This document shows, piece by piece, positions 17,940-27,225 of a stretch of 45,480 nucleotides of DNA. The notes under the pieces are model-generated. The model was not told where the DNA came from. It worked only from the letters and a program-made list of their open reading frames with translations, and did not search any database. Positions within the stretch are counted from its first letter, which is position 1. Each line of letters starts with the position of its first letter. Source of the stretch: an uncultured Bacteroidota bacterium (lineage in GTDB: Bacteria > Bacteroidota > Bacteroidia > Chitinophagales > Chitinophagaceae); NCBI GenBank assembly GCA_903929425.1, contig CAIYUO010000032.1, positions 1 through 45,480 on the forward strand, given 5' to 3'. Position numbers and translations under genes: made by a program.

Positions 17940-18680
17940 TTATCTTAAACCTTTTAAAAATCCTTGTTGTAATAGAATTGATTTTAATAACAAAACAACA
18001 CTGGTATTATCAAACTGTGTATTTTTTGTCTCCAAGTGCATTACAAAAAAATAAGGGTGCTTATTTTCTTCAACATATCCCACCATCCAAAAGCTAGGCT
18101 CAGTTGTTTTATCAGATCCAAGTATATAGCTTAATTGATAACTAGCATTATCCTCCTTTAAAATCATTTTCTTAAAAATATCTTGAGACCTTTTCTGGAA
18201 AGATAATTGACCAAAATATAATCTTTTAATAAAACCTAATTGCTCATCGGCAGTGATACGTAATGAGCCGTTTTTCCAGAAACTATTTAAATCATTACTC
18301 ACAATACCTTTTCCATAATGCAATGAGTCAATTGTTTTTAAAATAGCTGGTCTGCCAATTTTTTCAATCATGGCATTATAATAATTCACTGAATCCAAAC
18401 TCACCCAACTATTGGTATCATGTTTGATATAACCTTTATCCAATGCAATTAAAGTAGGTATCGCAAAAAAAGTATTGAGCGGCGCAAAGGAGGTGTCTTT
18501 ATATAAAGTCAAATTGGTTATGGTAAACTGCCCAGATCCGTTTTCCATAAGTGCAAATGTCCCATTTACTTTTGCGCTATCCAAAATCTTGACAATATTG
18601 GGGTCGTTTTTTACATTGTTTGGAGAACAAGCATATGCCAAAAACAAAATCAACAAAAACACACTAATTCGCTGTATCAT
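17940..18680 (-). CDS. class D beta-lactamase-like lipoprotein lacking all catalytic motifs
   Basis: 246 residues. A lipoprotein signal with lipobox LAYAC places it, acylated at Cys18, on a membrane. From about residue 60 it follows OXA-type enzymes closely: TFFAIPTLIALDKGYI, then YYNAMIEKIG, HYGKG (the YGN region), SFWKNGSLRITADEQLGFI, and FWMVGYVEE. The active-site STFK is NTFF (Asn69, Phe72), the SxV serine is Asp, and the KTG is replaced near YILGSDKTTE. It cannot acylate like a beta-lactamase. It may be a binding or sensor protein, as in BlaR1-like sensor domains, but those keep the Ser. It has its own -7 element. Confidence 0.82.
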   Translation of the reverse strand: MIQRISVFLLILFLAYACSPNNVKNDPNIVKILDSAKVNGTFALMENGSGQFTITNLTLYKDTSFAPLNTFFAIPTLIALDKGYIKHDTNSWVSLDSVNYYNAMIEKIGRPAILKTIDSLHYGKGIVSNDLNSFWKNGSLRITADEQLGFIKRLYFGQLSFQKRSQDIFKKMILKEDNASYQLSYILGSDKTTEPSFWMVGYVEENKHPYFFVMHLETKNTQFDNTSVVLLLKSILLQQGFLKGLR

Positions 18681-18699
18681 AATATTTTTTTATCAATCC

Positions 18700-18707
18700 C
18701 AAAATTA
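18700..18707 (-). promoter_or_regulatory. -7 element of the OXA-like lipoprotein gene
   Basis: TAATTTTG on the minus strand, 19 bases before the ATG and just downstream of the FKBP terminator. Confidence 0.5.
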
Positions 18708-18721
18708 CCACTTAATACCAA

Positions 18722-18750
18722 TAAAAACACCCCCAATTTTGGGGGTGTTT
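18722..18750 (-). terminator. intrinsic terminator after the FKBP gene
   Basis: Stem of 11 pairs between 18725-18735 and 18740-18750 (AAACACCCCCA with TGGGGGTGTTT), loop of 4. On the minus strand it runs directly into TTTTTAT, 23 bases past the FKBP stop. Confidence 0.88.
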
Positions 18751-18772
18751 AAACTATTTTTTTGAGTAATTA

Positions 18773-19513
18773 TTATTCTATACCCAATAATTCAACATCG
18801 AAAATCAAAGTTGAACCTGGTCCAATGGTTGGTCCTGCTGAACGCTCACCGTAGGCTAATTCACTAGGAATAAACAATCTCCATTTAGCACCCACAGTCA
18901 TTAACTGCACAGCATCCTGCCAACCTTTGATCACACCATTTAATGGGAATGTAATAGGCTCTCCTCTTTGTACTGAACTGTCAAATACTTCACCACTAAT
19001 TAAAGTGCCATGGTAATGACATTTTACCTTACTGTTTAAAGTAGGATGCACCGTGCCCGTGCCTGCAGTTAATACTAAATACTGCATGCCGTTTGTCATT
19101 TTGACAACACCTTCTTTTTTAGCGTTTGCCTCTAAGAACGCTTTTCCTGCAGCTCTGTTAATGGCGATTTTTTCTTGACTCATTTTATCTTGGTAGTTTT
19201 TAATGCATACATCAATTAAGCTATCTGGTATATCTGTTTTAGATAATACACCTGCAGCCATTCCTTTTTTAAACAAATCGAAATTTATATCCTGTATTCC
19301 TTGACCTTTTAAGCTTTGTGCAATTCTGTATCCTAAAGCATAAGATGCACTGTCTTTTGTGTTTTTCAATGACTGTGCTGGCGTGTAAGTTAAAGCCAAT
19401 TTCGGCTTTGTTGTTGGTGCTACTGATTTAGCAACTGGCTTTGTTTGTGCCATTGCTGTTGTTAAGCTACTTGCCAATACAACTGCCACCATAAGTCCCT
19501 TTTTCATATTCAT
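18773..19513 (-). CDS. FKBP-type peptidyl-prolyl isomerase, Mip-like, exported
   Basis: 246 residues from the ATG at 19513 (a second ATG two codons later is equally possible). A signal peptide (KKGLMVAVVLASSLTTAMAQ) is followed by a linker, an N-terminal helical dimerisation domain (about 55-130: DSASYALGYRIAQSLKGQG), and a C-terminal FKBP domain with VKCHYHGTLISGEVFDSS, ITFPLNGVIKGWQ and LIFDVELLGIE. It would speed proline isomerisation of periplasmic proteins. An upstream ATG at 19555 lies inside a -7 element and is rejected. Confidence 0.92.
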   Translation of the reverse strand: MNMKKGLMVAVVLASSLTTAMAQTKPVAKSVAPTTKPKLALTYTPAQSLKNTKDSASYALGYRIAQSLKGQGIQDINFDLFKKGMAAGVLSKTDIPDSLIDVCIKNYQDKMSQEKIAINRAAGKAFLEANAKKEGVVKMTNGMQYLVLTAGTGTVHPTLNSKVKCHYHGTLISGEVFDSSVQRGEPITFPLNGVIKGWQDAVQLMTVGAKWRLFIPSELAYGERSAGPTIGPGSTLIFDVELLGIE

Positions 19514-19552
19514 ACGATTAAATGTTTTATTTTGGTTAATCAAATCGAGTCT

Positions 19553-19560
19553 CAAAAATA
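19553..19560 (-). promoter_or_regulatory. -7 element of the FKBP gene
   Basis: TATTTTTG on the minus strand, 39 bases before the ATG and just beyond the argH stop. It suggests that the FKBP gene is not dependent on the arg operon. Confidence 0.5.
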
Positions 19561-19563
19561 CAG

Positions 19564-20901
19564 CTAGCTTTTCAATAAATGTTCAATTTGATGCTCAACT
19601 TTGGCAAAATCCATTCGATTCAATACCTTTTTCATCTCGTCTGCAATTTGGGCATTGCAAAGGTTACCAATACTGCCTTCATGGGTATGGGCCAAATTCG
19701 TTGAATAATTGAAATTTCCGGCTTCAATAGCTATTCCTATTTTTTTATAAGCATCTCTAAATGGCATACCCTCATTCACTAATTTATTCACTTCTTCAAC
19801 ACTGAATAAAAATTGATATTGAGCATCTTCCAAAATGTCTTTTTTAATTTCCATATTTTCAATCATCAAGGAAGCCATTTCCATACAATTTTTTAATTGT
19901 TGAAAAGCAGGAAATAAATGCTCTTTCAATAATTGCAAATCACGATGATACCCCGAAGGTAAATTAGTAGTCATCATCATAATTTCATTTGGTAGTGCCT
20001 TTATTCGATTACAGTAGGATCTGATAAGCTCAAAAACATCAGGATTTTTTTTATGTGGCATGATGCTTGAACCTGTTGTTAATTCCTCAGGAAATTTTAT
20101 GAAACCGAAATTCTGATTCATAAATAAACAAGCATCCATACTTAATTTTGATAAAGTATCCGCAAAATTGGCTAATGCTGTTGCAGTGACCCTTTCTGCT
20201 TTACCTCTTCCCATTTGCGCATACACCACATTGTAATTTAAAGTATCAAATCCAAGCAACTCGGTTGTTCTTGTTCTATTAATGGGAAACGATGATCCAT
20301 AACCAGCAGCAGAGCCTAAAGGATTTTTATTGACAATTTTAAAGGCTGCTTCTAACAGGGTCATATCATCCACTAAACTTTCCGCATAAGCTCCTAACCA
20401 TAAACCAAATGACGAAGGCATGGCTAATTGCAAGTGCGTATAACCCGGCAATAAATCGTTTTTAAATTGCTCGCTTTTTGTTTGCAATAAATGAAATAAA
20501 GATAAAACCGCTTTACTTAGATCCATCAATTCAGCTCTTAAATATAATTTAAGATCCACTAAAACTTGGTCGTTTCTACTTCTTGCACTATGTATTTTTT
20601 TTCCAATATCTCCCAACTTTTCAGTTAATAACATTTCAACTTGTGAGTGAATGTCTTCCACACCATCCGATAATTTAAAATTTCCTGATTGTATCAATGC
20701 ATAAATTTCAACCAACGCTTTTTTTAATTGTACTTGCTCTTCCTTCGTTAATAAACCTACTTCAGACAACATTGTAGTATGCGCAATAGATCCCAATACA
20801 TCATATGCTGCTAGGTATAAATCCATGGCTTGATCATTACCAATGGTAAACTGCTCTACCGATGTAGCTACTTTATTGTTTTTTTGCCAAAGCTTACTCA
20901 T
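19564..20901 (-). CDS. argH: argininosuccinate lyase
   Basis: 445 residues of the fumarase/aspartase superfamily: HSARSRNDQ at 104-112, GYTHLQ with the catalytic-region His156, and the signature GSSIMPHKKNPD at 277-288 with the catalytic Ser. It cleaves argininosuccinate to arginine and fumarate, the last step of the pathway. It is the last gene of the operon; its ATG overlaps the argE-like stop by 4 bases (ATGA). Confidence 0.97.
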   Translation of the reverse strand: MSKLWQKNNKVATSVEQFTIGNDQAMDLYLAAYDVLGSIAHTTMLSEVGLLTKEEQVQLKKALVEIYALIQSGNFKLSDGVEDIHSQVEMLLTEKLGDIGKKIHSARSRNDQVLVDLKLYLRAELMDLSKAVLSLFHLLQTKSEQFKNDLLPGYTHLQLAMPSSFGLWLGAYAESLVDDMTLLEAAFKIVNKNPLGSAAGYGSSFPINRTRTTELLGFDTLNYNVVYAQMGRGKAERVTATALANFADTLSKLSMDACLFMNQNFGFIKFPEELTTGSSIMPHKKNPDVFELIRSYCNRIKALPNEIMMMTTNLPSGYHRDLQLLKEHLFPAFQQLKNCMEMASLMIENMEIKKDILEDAQYQFLFSVEEVNKLVNEGMPFRDAYKKIGIAIEAGNFNYSTNLAHTHEGSIGNLCNAQIADEMKKVLNRMDFAKVEHQIEHLLKS

Positions 20902-22001
20902 GATGTAAAAATAGTTGAAAGTAATTGTATATAAGTTGAAACACCTTCTTCAATTTCATTTAAATAAATGAACTCATCGGCAGTATGACTTCTTGCTGAA
21001 TCACCTGGTCCCATTTTTAAGGTAGGGAAAGGCATTAATGCTTTATCCGAAGTAGTAACAGAACCATAATATCCTTTACCAAGTTGTAGACCCGATTTAA
21101 TTAATACATGATCTAAGGCAATGCCAGTTGAACGCATCCTCAATGATCTTGGCGTAACGGTAGCAGTCACATTGTTAGCAATGATAGCCAACACTTCCTC
21201 GAATTTATATAACTCATTTACGCGAACATCAACCACCATTTTACAGTTTGAAGGGACTACATTGTGTTGCTTGTTGTCGGTTTCAATAACCGTCACACTC
21301 ATTTTTACAGCACCTAATAAATCAGACACCTTATCAAACTGAAAGGTTCTAAACCAATTTAAATCTGGCAATATTTTATACAATGCACTTTCTCCTTCTT
21401 CTCTTGCAGCATGACCCGCTTTACCTGTTGCTACCACATCCAATACCATTAGTCCACGCTCTGCAATAGCCATTTCTAATAAAGTAGGTTCACCTACAAT
21501 ACCAAAATCAATTTTAGGAAGGAGAGGCAATACTAACTCAATTCCGTCTACTCCTGAAATTTCCTCCTCTGCCGATGCAACTAAGATAATATTATAGGGC
21601 AGATTTTGTTGATCATAATAAAATAAAAAACAGGCTATTAAACTTACTAAACATCCACCTGCATCATTACTCCCTAATCCAAAAAGTTTACCCTCGTTTT
21701 CAATGGATGAAAAAGGATCCAACGTATACCCTTTGTTTGGTTTTACGGTATCATGATGCGAGTTTAATAAAAGGTTTGGTTTTGTTGCATCGTAGTGCAA
21801 ATTCATCACCCAAATATTATTTTTAACCCTTTCTGTTTTTATTTTCTTCTGATGTAAATAATCTTGAATTAAATCAGCCGTTTTATCTTCCTCTTTGCTA
21901 AAGGAAGGGGTCGCAATTAATTGTGCTAATAATTGTTTTGCCTCCTGTTGTAGTATGCTTATTTTAGCACTATTGTCTTGTATGTTATTTGTCTGAGACA
22001 T
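20898..22001 (-). CDS. argE: M20-family acyl-ornithine/acyl-citrulline deacylase
   Basis: 367 residues of the zinc-dependent M20 family: metal ligands H82 and D84 in SHHDTV, bridging D113 in GSNDAGG, and the general-base Glu in ASAEEEISG (about 145-147). In operons with the acyl-ornithine carbamoyltransferase, the natural substrate is N-acetyl- or N-succinyl-L-citrulline and not acetylornithine; this is taken from the pathway, not from residues seen here. It overlaps argB by one base and argH by four. Confidence 0.88.
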   Translation of the reverse strand: MSQTNNIQDNSAKISILQQEAKQLLAQLIATPSFSKEEDKTADLIQDYLHQKKIKTERVKNNIWVMNLHYDATKPNLLLNSHHDTVKPNKGYTLDPFSSIENEGKLFGLGSNDAGGCLVSLIACFLFYYDQQNLPYNIILVASAEEEISGVDGIELVLPLLPKIDFGIVGEPTLLEMAIAERGLMVLDVVATGKAGHAAREEGESALYKILPDLNWFRTFQFDKVSDLLGAVKMSVTVIETDNKQHNVVPSNCKMVVDVRVNELYKFEEVLAIIANNVTATVTPRSLRMRSTGIALDHVLIKSGLQLGKGYYGSVTTSDKALMPFPTLKMGPGDSARSHTADEFIYLNEIEEGVSTYIQLLSTIFTS

Positions 22002-22783
22002 TATATTTTGATTGTGGTACCTGCAGTACCGTTAATTAATTGGTTCAATTTTTCGGCTTTACCAATGATGACTGATTGTACACCACCTTCTAAAGCCAAA
22101 TACGCGTTGTCAATTTTAGGAATCATTCCTTCAAATATGACTTTTTGATCTTTTAATGTACCGTATGCCGGTCGATCAATAAACGCAATCACTGAACTTG
22201 GATCATTAACGTCTGATAAGACCCCTTCTCTTTCGAATCCATAAATTAAATGCACATCAAAATGCCTTGTCATGCCCGTTGCAATACTTTGTGCAATGGT
22301 ATCGGCATTAGTATTAAGCAATTGACCATGACCATCATGTGTTATGGGTGCGACTACTAGTTTGGTATTTGTAGTTAGCAATTGAGTAATCAATGTTTCA
22401 TTAATACCATCAACATCTCCCACAAATCCATAATCAATGCTAGCACCTGTTCTTTTATGAGCACTGATTAAATTTCCATCTGTACCCGTTAAACCCATTG
22501 CATTCACACCTAGTGCTTGTAATTGAGCAACTATATTTTTATTAATATAGCCTGCATATACCATGGTAACAATTTTCAAGGTTTCGGCATCTGTAATTCT
22601 TCTTCCTTCAACCATGGTTTGAGCAATACCTAATTCTGCCGCCATACTAGTCGCTAATTTTCCGCCACCATGCACTAAAATTGCCTGCCCCTTAATTTTA
22701 GAAAAGGCAGTAAGGCATTCAGTCAACAATGCTGGATTGTCAACGATATTACCTCCTATTTTAATGACATATAAATTTTCCAT
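22001..22783 (-). CDS. argB: acetylglutamate kinase
   Basis: 260 residues from the ATG at 22783 (MENLYVIKIGGNIVDN). A longer frame to 22852 would run into argF' and lacks family similarity. The amino-acid kinase fold shows KIGGN, LVHGGGKLAT, MGLTGTDGNLI and NTNADTIA. It phosphorylates N-acyl-glutamate. The short N-terminus without an extra helix suggests a non-hexameric type that is weakly or not inhibited by arginine; this is inferred. The stop shares a base with the argE-like start. Confidence 0.94.
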   Translation of the reverse strand: MENLYVIKIGGNIVDNPALLTECLTAFSKIKGQAILVHGGGKLATSMAAELGIAQTMVEGRRITDAETLKIVTMVYAGYINKNIVAQLQALGVNAMGLTGTDGNLISAHKRTGASIDYGFVGDVDGINETLITQLLTTNTKLVVAPITHDGHGQLLNTNADTIAQSIATGMTRHFDVHLIYGFEREGVLSDVNDPSSVIAFIDRPAYGTLKDQKVIFEGMIPKIDNAYLALEGGVQSVIIGKAEKLNQLINGTAGTTIKI

Positions 22784-22800
22784 AAACACTAATTCAAAAA

Positions 22801-23775
22801 TTATTTTTCGATCTTTGCTAAAATTTCTGATAATACTGCTTGCGCTGCCCAAACTCTATTGGAAGCCTCCATAGTCACTAAACTGTTATTACCATCTAAT
22901 ATCTCATCACTTAGTTCTACATTTCTTCTTACGGGTAAGCAATGCAATACTTTTGCGTTATTCGTTTTTGATAATTTTGCATTCGTCAACATCCAAGATT
23001 CATCTGTTGTTAGGACTTTACCATATTCATGATAACTGCTCCAGTTTTTTACATACACAAAATCAGCGTCCTTTAATGCTTCGTCTTGATCCTGTATTAT
23101 GGTAGCACCATTTGTATAATCAGATGAAAGTTCATACCCCTTTGGATGTGTGATTACAAAATCAGCTTCACCCCATGTAATCATCCACTCACTAAAGCTA
23201 TTCGCTACACATTGAGGTATAGGTTTAATGTGTGGAGCCCAGGTTAATACAACTTTAGGTTTTTTATTTTTCAGTTGTACGTTAGATAAAATGGCCTCCT
23301 TGATGGTGATTAAATCAGTTAGTGATTGCAGTGGATGCAAAGTAGCAGACTCTAAACTAACAATAGGAATTCCTGCATACTTAATAAATTGATGGATTAT
23401 TTTTTCACTGTAGTCCTGTTCAATATTTTGTAAACTTGGGAAAGTTCTAATACATAAAATATCAAAATAATTTCCCAATACCGGAGCCGCATCTTTTATA
23501 TGTTCAACAGTAGTTCCGTTCATAATGGCGCCTTCGTTAAATTCTAAAGACCATCCTTCCTTATCTACATTATACACAATTGGCTCCATACCCAAATTTT
23601 GCGCAGCCACCTGCGTACTCAATCTGGTTCTTAAACTTGGATTTAAAAACAACAAACCAATACGTTTATTTTTTCCCAATAAAATATCTTTCATTGGGCT
23701 TGATTTATACATTAATGCTTTTTGCACCAACGCATTTATATTCGCCACATCTTTCACTGAAATAAACTGTTTCAT
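22801..23775 (-). CDS. argF': N-acyl-L-ornithine carbamoyltransferase (acetyl or succinyl)
   Basis: 324 residues. The carbamoyl-phosphate loop reads NPSLRTR (45-51) in place of the STRTR of ordinary OTCases, and HCLPVRRN is near the C-terminus. Both are marks of the Bacteroidota/Xanthomonas acyl-ornithine branch. It makes N-acyl-citrulline. In Bacteroides fragilis a Pro at about position 90 gives succinyl specificity, and Xanthomonas has Glu; here the aligned residue in NGTTVEHIKDAAP appears to be Val90, aligned from memory. It lies between argD and argB with short gaps. Confidence 0.9.
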   Translation of the reverse strand: MKQFISVKDVANINALVQKALMYKSSPMKDILLGKNKRIGLLFLNPSLRTRLSTQVAAQNLGMEPIVYNVDKEGWSLEFNEGAIMNGTTVEHIKDAAPVLGNYFDILCIRTFPSLQNIEQDYSEKIIHQFIKYAGIPIVSLESATLHPLQSLTDLITIKEAILSNVQLKNKKPKVVLTWAPHIKPIPQCVANSFSEWMITWGEADFVITHPKGYELSSDYTNGATIIQDQDEALKDADFVYVKNWSSYHEYGKVLTTDESWMLTNAKLSKTNNAKVLHCLPVRRNVELSDEILDGNNSLVTMEASNRVWAAQAVLSEILAKIEK

Positions 23776-23779
23776 GCGC

Positions 23780-24931
23780 TTATGTTGCTTTTTGTTTCAA
23801 AAGTTGAATTGCCTTATTCAACCCTGTTAAAAATAAATTAATATCATCCATCGTAATTGCTAATGAAGGCAATAACCTTATCACATTTGGTTTTGCTTCA
23901 CCCGTGAATATTTTTAAATCATTCAATAATACCTTACGTACATCTTCCAATCCTTCCTCCATTTCAAATCCAATCATTAAACCCCGACCTCTAACTACTT
24001 TAACGCCTTGTATATTTTTTAATGCATTTATTAAAAAACTACCTTTTTGATCAGCAGCTATTAATAAATTTTCGTTTTGCATTACTTCAATTACCGCTAA
24101 TGCAGCAGCACATGCCAATGGATTGCCTCCAAAAGTGGTTCCCAACATGCCAAATTTTGCTTGAATATGAGGTGCAATTAAAATGCCTCCAATCGGAAAA
24201 CCGTTCCCCATACCCTTTGCCATGGAATAAATATCAGCATTGACACCAGCGTGATCATGTGCAAAAAATTGACCAGAACGGCCATAGCCACATTGTACGC
24301 TATCCGCAATATATAGGGCTCCAAAATCATTACAAGCTTTTCTAATAGCTTGTAAAAATGCATCACTTGCTTCATGAATTCCTGCAACCCCTTGAATGCC
24401 TTCAATAATCACTGCCGCAATTTCAGCGCCTTGTTCAATAAAACAAGCTTCCAATGCAGCAATATCATTGAAAGGTAAAAAAATGATATTTTGAGTCTCA
24501 TTCACTGGTGCTATAATACCTGGATTGTCTGTTGCAGCAACTGCTAAGGAGGTGCGACCGTGAAAAGATTTTTTAAAAGCAATGATTTTTTTTCGGCCCG
24601 TATGGAAACTTGCCAACTTTAATGCATTCTCGTTGGCTTCTGCACCACTGTTACACAAAAATAATTGATAGTCCTTCTTACCACTAATATCATTTAATGC
24701 CATTGCCAATTGCTCCTGAATGGGCATGATTACTGAGTTAGAATAAAAAGCAATTTCATGCAATTGATCCTCAATACGCGATACCCAATGTGGATGCGTG
24801 TGACCAATACTAATTACGGCATGACCACCATACATGTCTAAATATTCCTGTCCTTTATCATCCCAAACACGGCTGCCTGCAGCTTTGGTGATAGCAATTG
24901 GATTTAAAGGATAAACGTTGAATAATGACAT
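23780..24931 (-). CDS. argD: acyl-ornithine aminotransferase (class III, PLP)
   Basis: 383 residues. PLP lysine K239 in YSMAKGMGNGFPIGG, ring-stacking D210 in IADSVQCGYGR, and NSGAEANENALKLA for phosphate binding. It transaminates N-acyl-glutamate semialdehyde to N-acyl-ornithine. Its stop is 5 bases before the argF' start, supporting one transcript. Confidence 0.93.
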   Translation of the reverse strand: MSLFNVYPLNPIAITKAAGSRVWDDKGQEYLDMYGGHAVISIGHTHPHWVSRIEDQLHEIAFYSNSVIMPIQEQLAMALNDISGKKDYQLFLCNSGAEANENALKLASFHTGRKKIIAFKKSFHGRTSLAVAATDNPGIIAPVNETQNIIFLPFNDIAALEACFIEQGAEIAAVIIEGIQGVAGIHEASDAFLQAIRKACNDFGALYIADSVQCGYGRSGQFFAHDHAGVNADIYSMAKGMGNGFPIGGILIAPHIQAKFGMLGTTFGGNPLACAAALAVIEVMQNENLLIAADQKGSFLINALKNIQGVKVVRGRGLMIGFEMEEGLEDVRKVLLNDLKIFTGEAKPNVIRLLPSLAITMDDINLFLTGLNKAIQLLKQKAT

Positions 24932-24968
24932 GATGAATATTTTTTCAGTTATATTTCCCTGATTTTAT

Positions 24969-25949
24969 TTAAAAATAATTGGCTTTTAATTGAAGTCCAG
25001 TTGATTCTTCCAATCCAAAAAGTAAATTCATATTTTGTACCGCTTGCCCCACTGCCCCTTTCAATAAATTATCAATCACAGCATGTATGGCAATTTTATT
25101 GTCTTGCTTTTCAATATGGATTAAACATTTATTGGTATTTACGACTTGCTTTAAATCGATATTGTTTTTAGAAACATGTGTGAATGGATGCCCGACATAA
25201 AAAGCATTATACAAATCATAAACTGCCTCCAAACTTAAATCACAAGTCAATACAGAAGTTACAAAAATGCCTCTTGTAAAATCACCTCTCCATGGCACAA
25301 AATTTACTTCGGCGTTCTGGTTGCCTTGTAAAGTAGCTAAACTTTCTGCGATTTCACTTAAATGCTGATGCTGCAATGTTTTGTAGGCTTGTATATTATT
25401 GGCTCTCCAACTAAAATGACTGGTTGCAGATAATCCTTGACCTGCACCGGTGGAACCCGTGATGCCTGTGGTGTACACTTCCTTTAATAATCCTTTAGCA
25501 GCCAAGGGTAATAATCCTAATTGAATGGCGGTTGCAAAACAACCTGGGTTCGCAATATTGTTGGCCGACTTAATTTTTTCTCTTTGTAATTCAGGCAATC
25601 CGTAAACAAAATTCCTATCGCCTATACTCGCCGAACGCTCTAGTCTAAAGTCTTGTGATAGGTCAATAATTTTAATGCCTGTATTTATTTCATTTGCCGC
25701 CAAAAACTTTTTAGCATCACCGTGTCCCACACATAAAAATAAAACATCAATATCCTGCGTTAACTCACTTGCAAATTTTAAATCCGTATCCCCGACTAAA
25801 TCGGCATGCACTTTGCTCACCGGTTCGCCAGCATTACTAGTGCTATGCACAAAACTAATATGCGCATTGGGATGACGAAGTAATACACGCAACAATTCGC
25901 CACCTGTATATCCCGCTCCTCCTACAATACCAATATTTATTTTTTGCAT
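24969..25949 (-). CDS. argC: N-acetyl-gamma-glutamyl-phosphate reductase
   Basis: 326 residues: NAD(P)-binding GIVGGAGYTGGELL at the N-terminus and catalytic Cys137 in NPGCFATA. Its SLATLQGNQNAEVNFVPWRGDFTRGI region contains the usual substrate-binding segment. It reduces N-acyl-glutamyl-phosphate to the semialdehyde. Gaps to argG (71 bases) and argD (37 bases) contain no strong terminator. Confidence 0.95.
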   Translation of the reverse strand: MQKINIGIVGGAGYTGGELLRVLLRHPNAHISFVHSTSNAGEPVSKVHADLVGDTDLKFASELTQDIDVLFLCVGHGDAKKFLAANEINTGIKIIDLSQDFRLERSASIGDRNFVYGLPELQREKIKSANNIANPGCFATAIQLGLLPLAAKGLLKEVYTTGITGSTGAGQGLSATSHFSWRANNIQAYKTLQHQHLSEIAESLATLQGNQNAEVNFVPWRGDFTRGIFVTSVLTCDLSLEAVYDLYNAFYVGHPFTHVSKNNIDLKQVVNTNKCLIHIEKQDNKIAIHAVIDNLLKGAVGQAVQNMNLLFGLEESTGLQLKANYF

Positions 25950-26020
25950 TTAACTATACTTGTAATAATTTATTAATGGTGTTGCTTTGATTTTAAATTA
26001 CGACAACACATTTACACATC

Positions 26021-27220
26021 TTATTTTTTATTTGACTCCTTTACATTGTGAAAAATACTTGTTTGGTTACCAAATATTCTGGTAAAGCCTCTAACATCAG
26101 CCCCCGTGAAACCAGTATTCATCTCACCATACTTTCCAAATTTCGCACTCATCAAATCGTTTGGAGACTCAATACCTAAAATTTGAAAATGATACGGATT
26201 CAATTGTACAAAAACATCCCCTGTAACTTGTTCTTGTGAATTTTTTAAATACGCTTCAATATCACGCATCACGGGATCCAATATTTGTCCCTCGTGTAAC
26301 CAATTGCCATAAAAAGAAGCTAACTGATCTTTCCAAGACAGTTGCCATTTAGTTAATACATGCTTTTCTAAAGCATGGTGTGCTTTTAAAATCACCATTG
26401 GTGCTGCTGCTTCAAATCCTACTCTTCCTTTAATACCAATAATGGTGTCTCCCACATGAATATCTCTTCCAATACCGTAAGCACCGGCTATTGATTGTAT
26501 AAATTGGATGGCTTCAGTAGGATGAGCGAAAAATTGTCCGTTTACTTTTTTAATTTCTCCTTGCTCAAAGCTAATCACCATTTCTTCAGTAGCACCGGCC
26601 TTGGTCATTTGTGTTGGCCATGCACCCTCAGGCAACATCCCTTTTGAGTTTAATGTTTCTTTACCACCTACACTGGTACCCCACAATCCTTTATTAATGG
26701 AATATGCTGCTTTTTCAAAATTCATATCAACACCCTTCCCTTTCAAATATTCAATCTCGGCTTCTCGGCTTAATTGTAAATCACGAATAGGTGTTAAAAT
26801 TTCAATACCTGGAATCATGATTTGAAAAATCATATCAAAACGTACTTGGTCATTGCCCGCACCTGTACTACCATGCGCTACTAATTTTGCGCCTACTTTT
26901 TTTACATGCTCAGCTATATGCAACGCTTGGGACAAACGCTCAGCACTTACACTTAAAGGATAAGTATTATTTTTTAACACATTTCCATACACCAAGTATT
27001 TAATGATACTATCGTAGTAGCCTTTTACTGCGTTTACGGTAGTATGTGTTTTCACGCCTAATGCATATGCATGCGCTTCCACTTTTTTTAATTCATCGTC
27101 AGAAAAACCCCCCGTGTTTACAATCACACTATGCACTTCCAACCCTTTATCCTCCGTTAAGTATTTTACACAAAATGTAGTATCTAATCCGCCGCTAAAA
27201 CCCAATACAACTTTCTCCAT
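26021..27220 (-). CDS. argG: argininosuccinate synthase
   Basis: 399 residues. The N-terminal PP-loop GFSGGLDTT (7-15) binds ATP, and VAHGSTGAGNDQVRFD and SINKGLWGTSVGGKE are further family signatures. It joins citrulline and aspartate. It starts 5 bases after the N-acetyltransferase stop, so the two are co-translated from the same leader-controlled mRNA. Confidence 0.96.
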   Translation of the reverse strand: MEKVVLGFSGGLDTTFCVKYLTEDKGLEVHSVIVNTGGFSDDELKKVEAHAYALGVKTHTTVNAVKGYYDSIIKYLVYGNVLKNNTYPLSVSAERLSQALHIAEHVKKVGAKLVAHGSTGAGNDQVRFDMIFQIMIPGIEILTPIRDLQLSREAEIEYLKGKGVDMNFEKAAYSINKGLWGTSVGGKETLNSKGMLPEGAWPTQMTKAGATEEMVISFEQGEIKKVNGQFFAHPTEAIQFIQSIAGAYGIGRDIHVGDTIIGIKGRVGFEAAAPMVILKAHHALEKHVLTKWQLSWKDQLASFYGNWLHEGQILDPVMRDIEAYLKNSQEQVTGDVFVQLNPYHFQILGIESPNDLMSAKFGKYGEMNTGFTGADVRGFTRIFGNQTSIFHNVKESNKK

Positions 27221-27225
27221 AGTAT

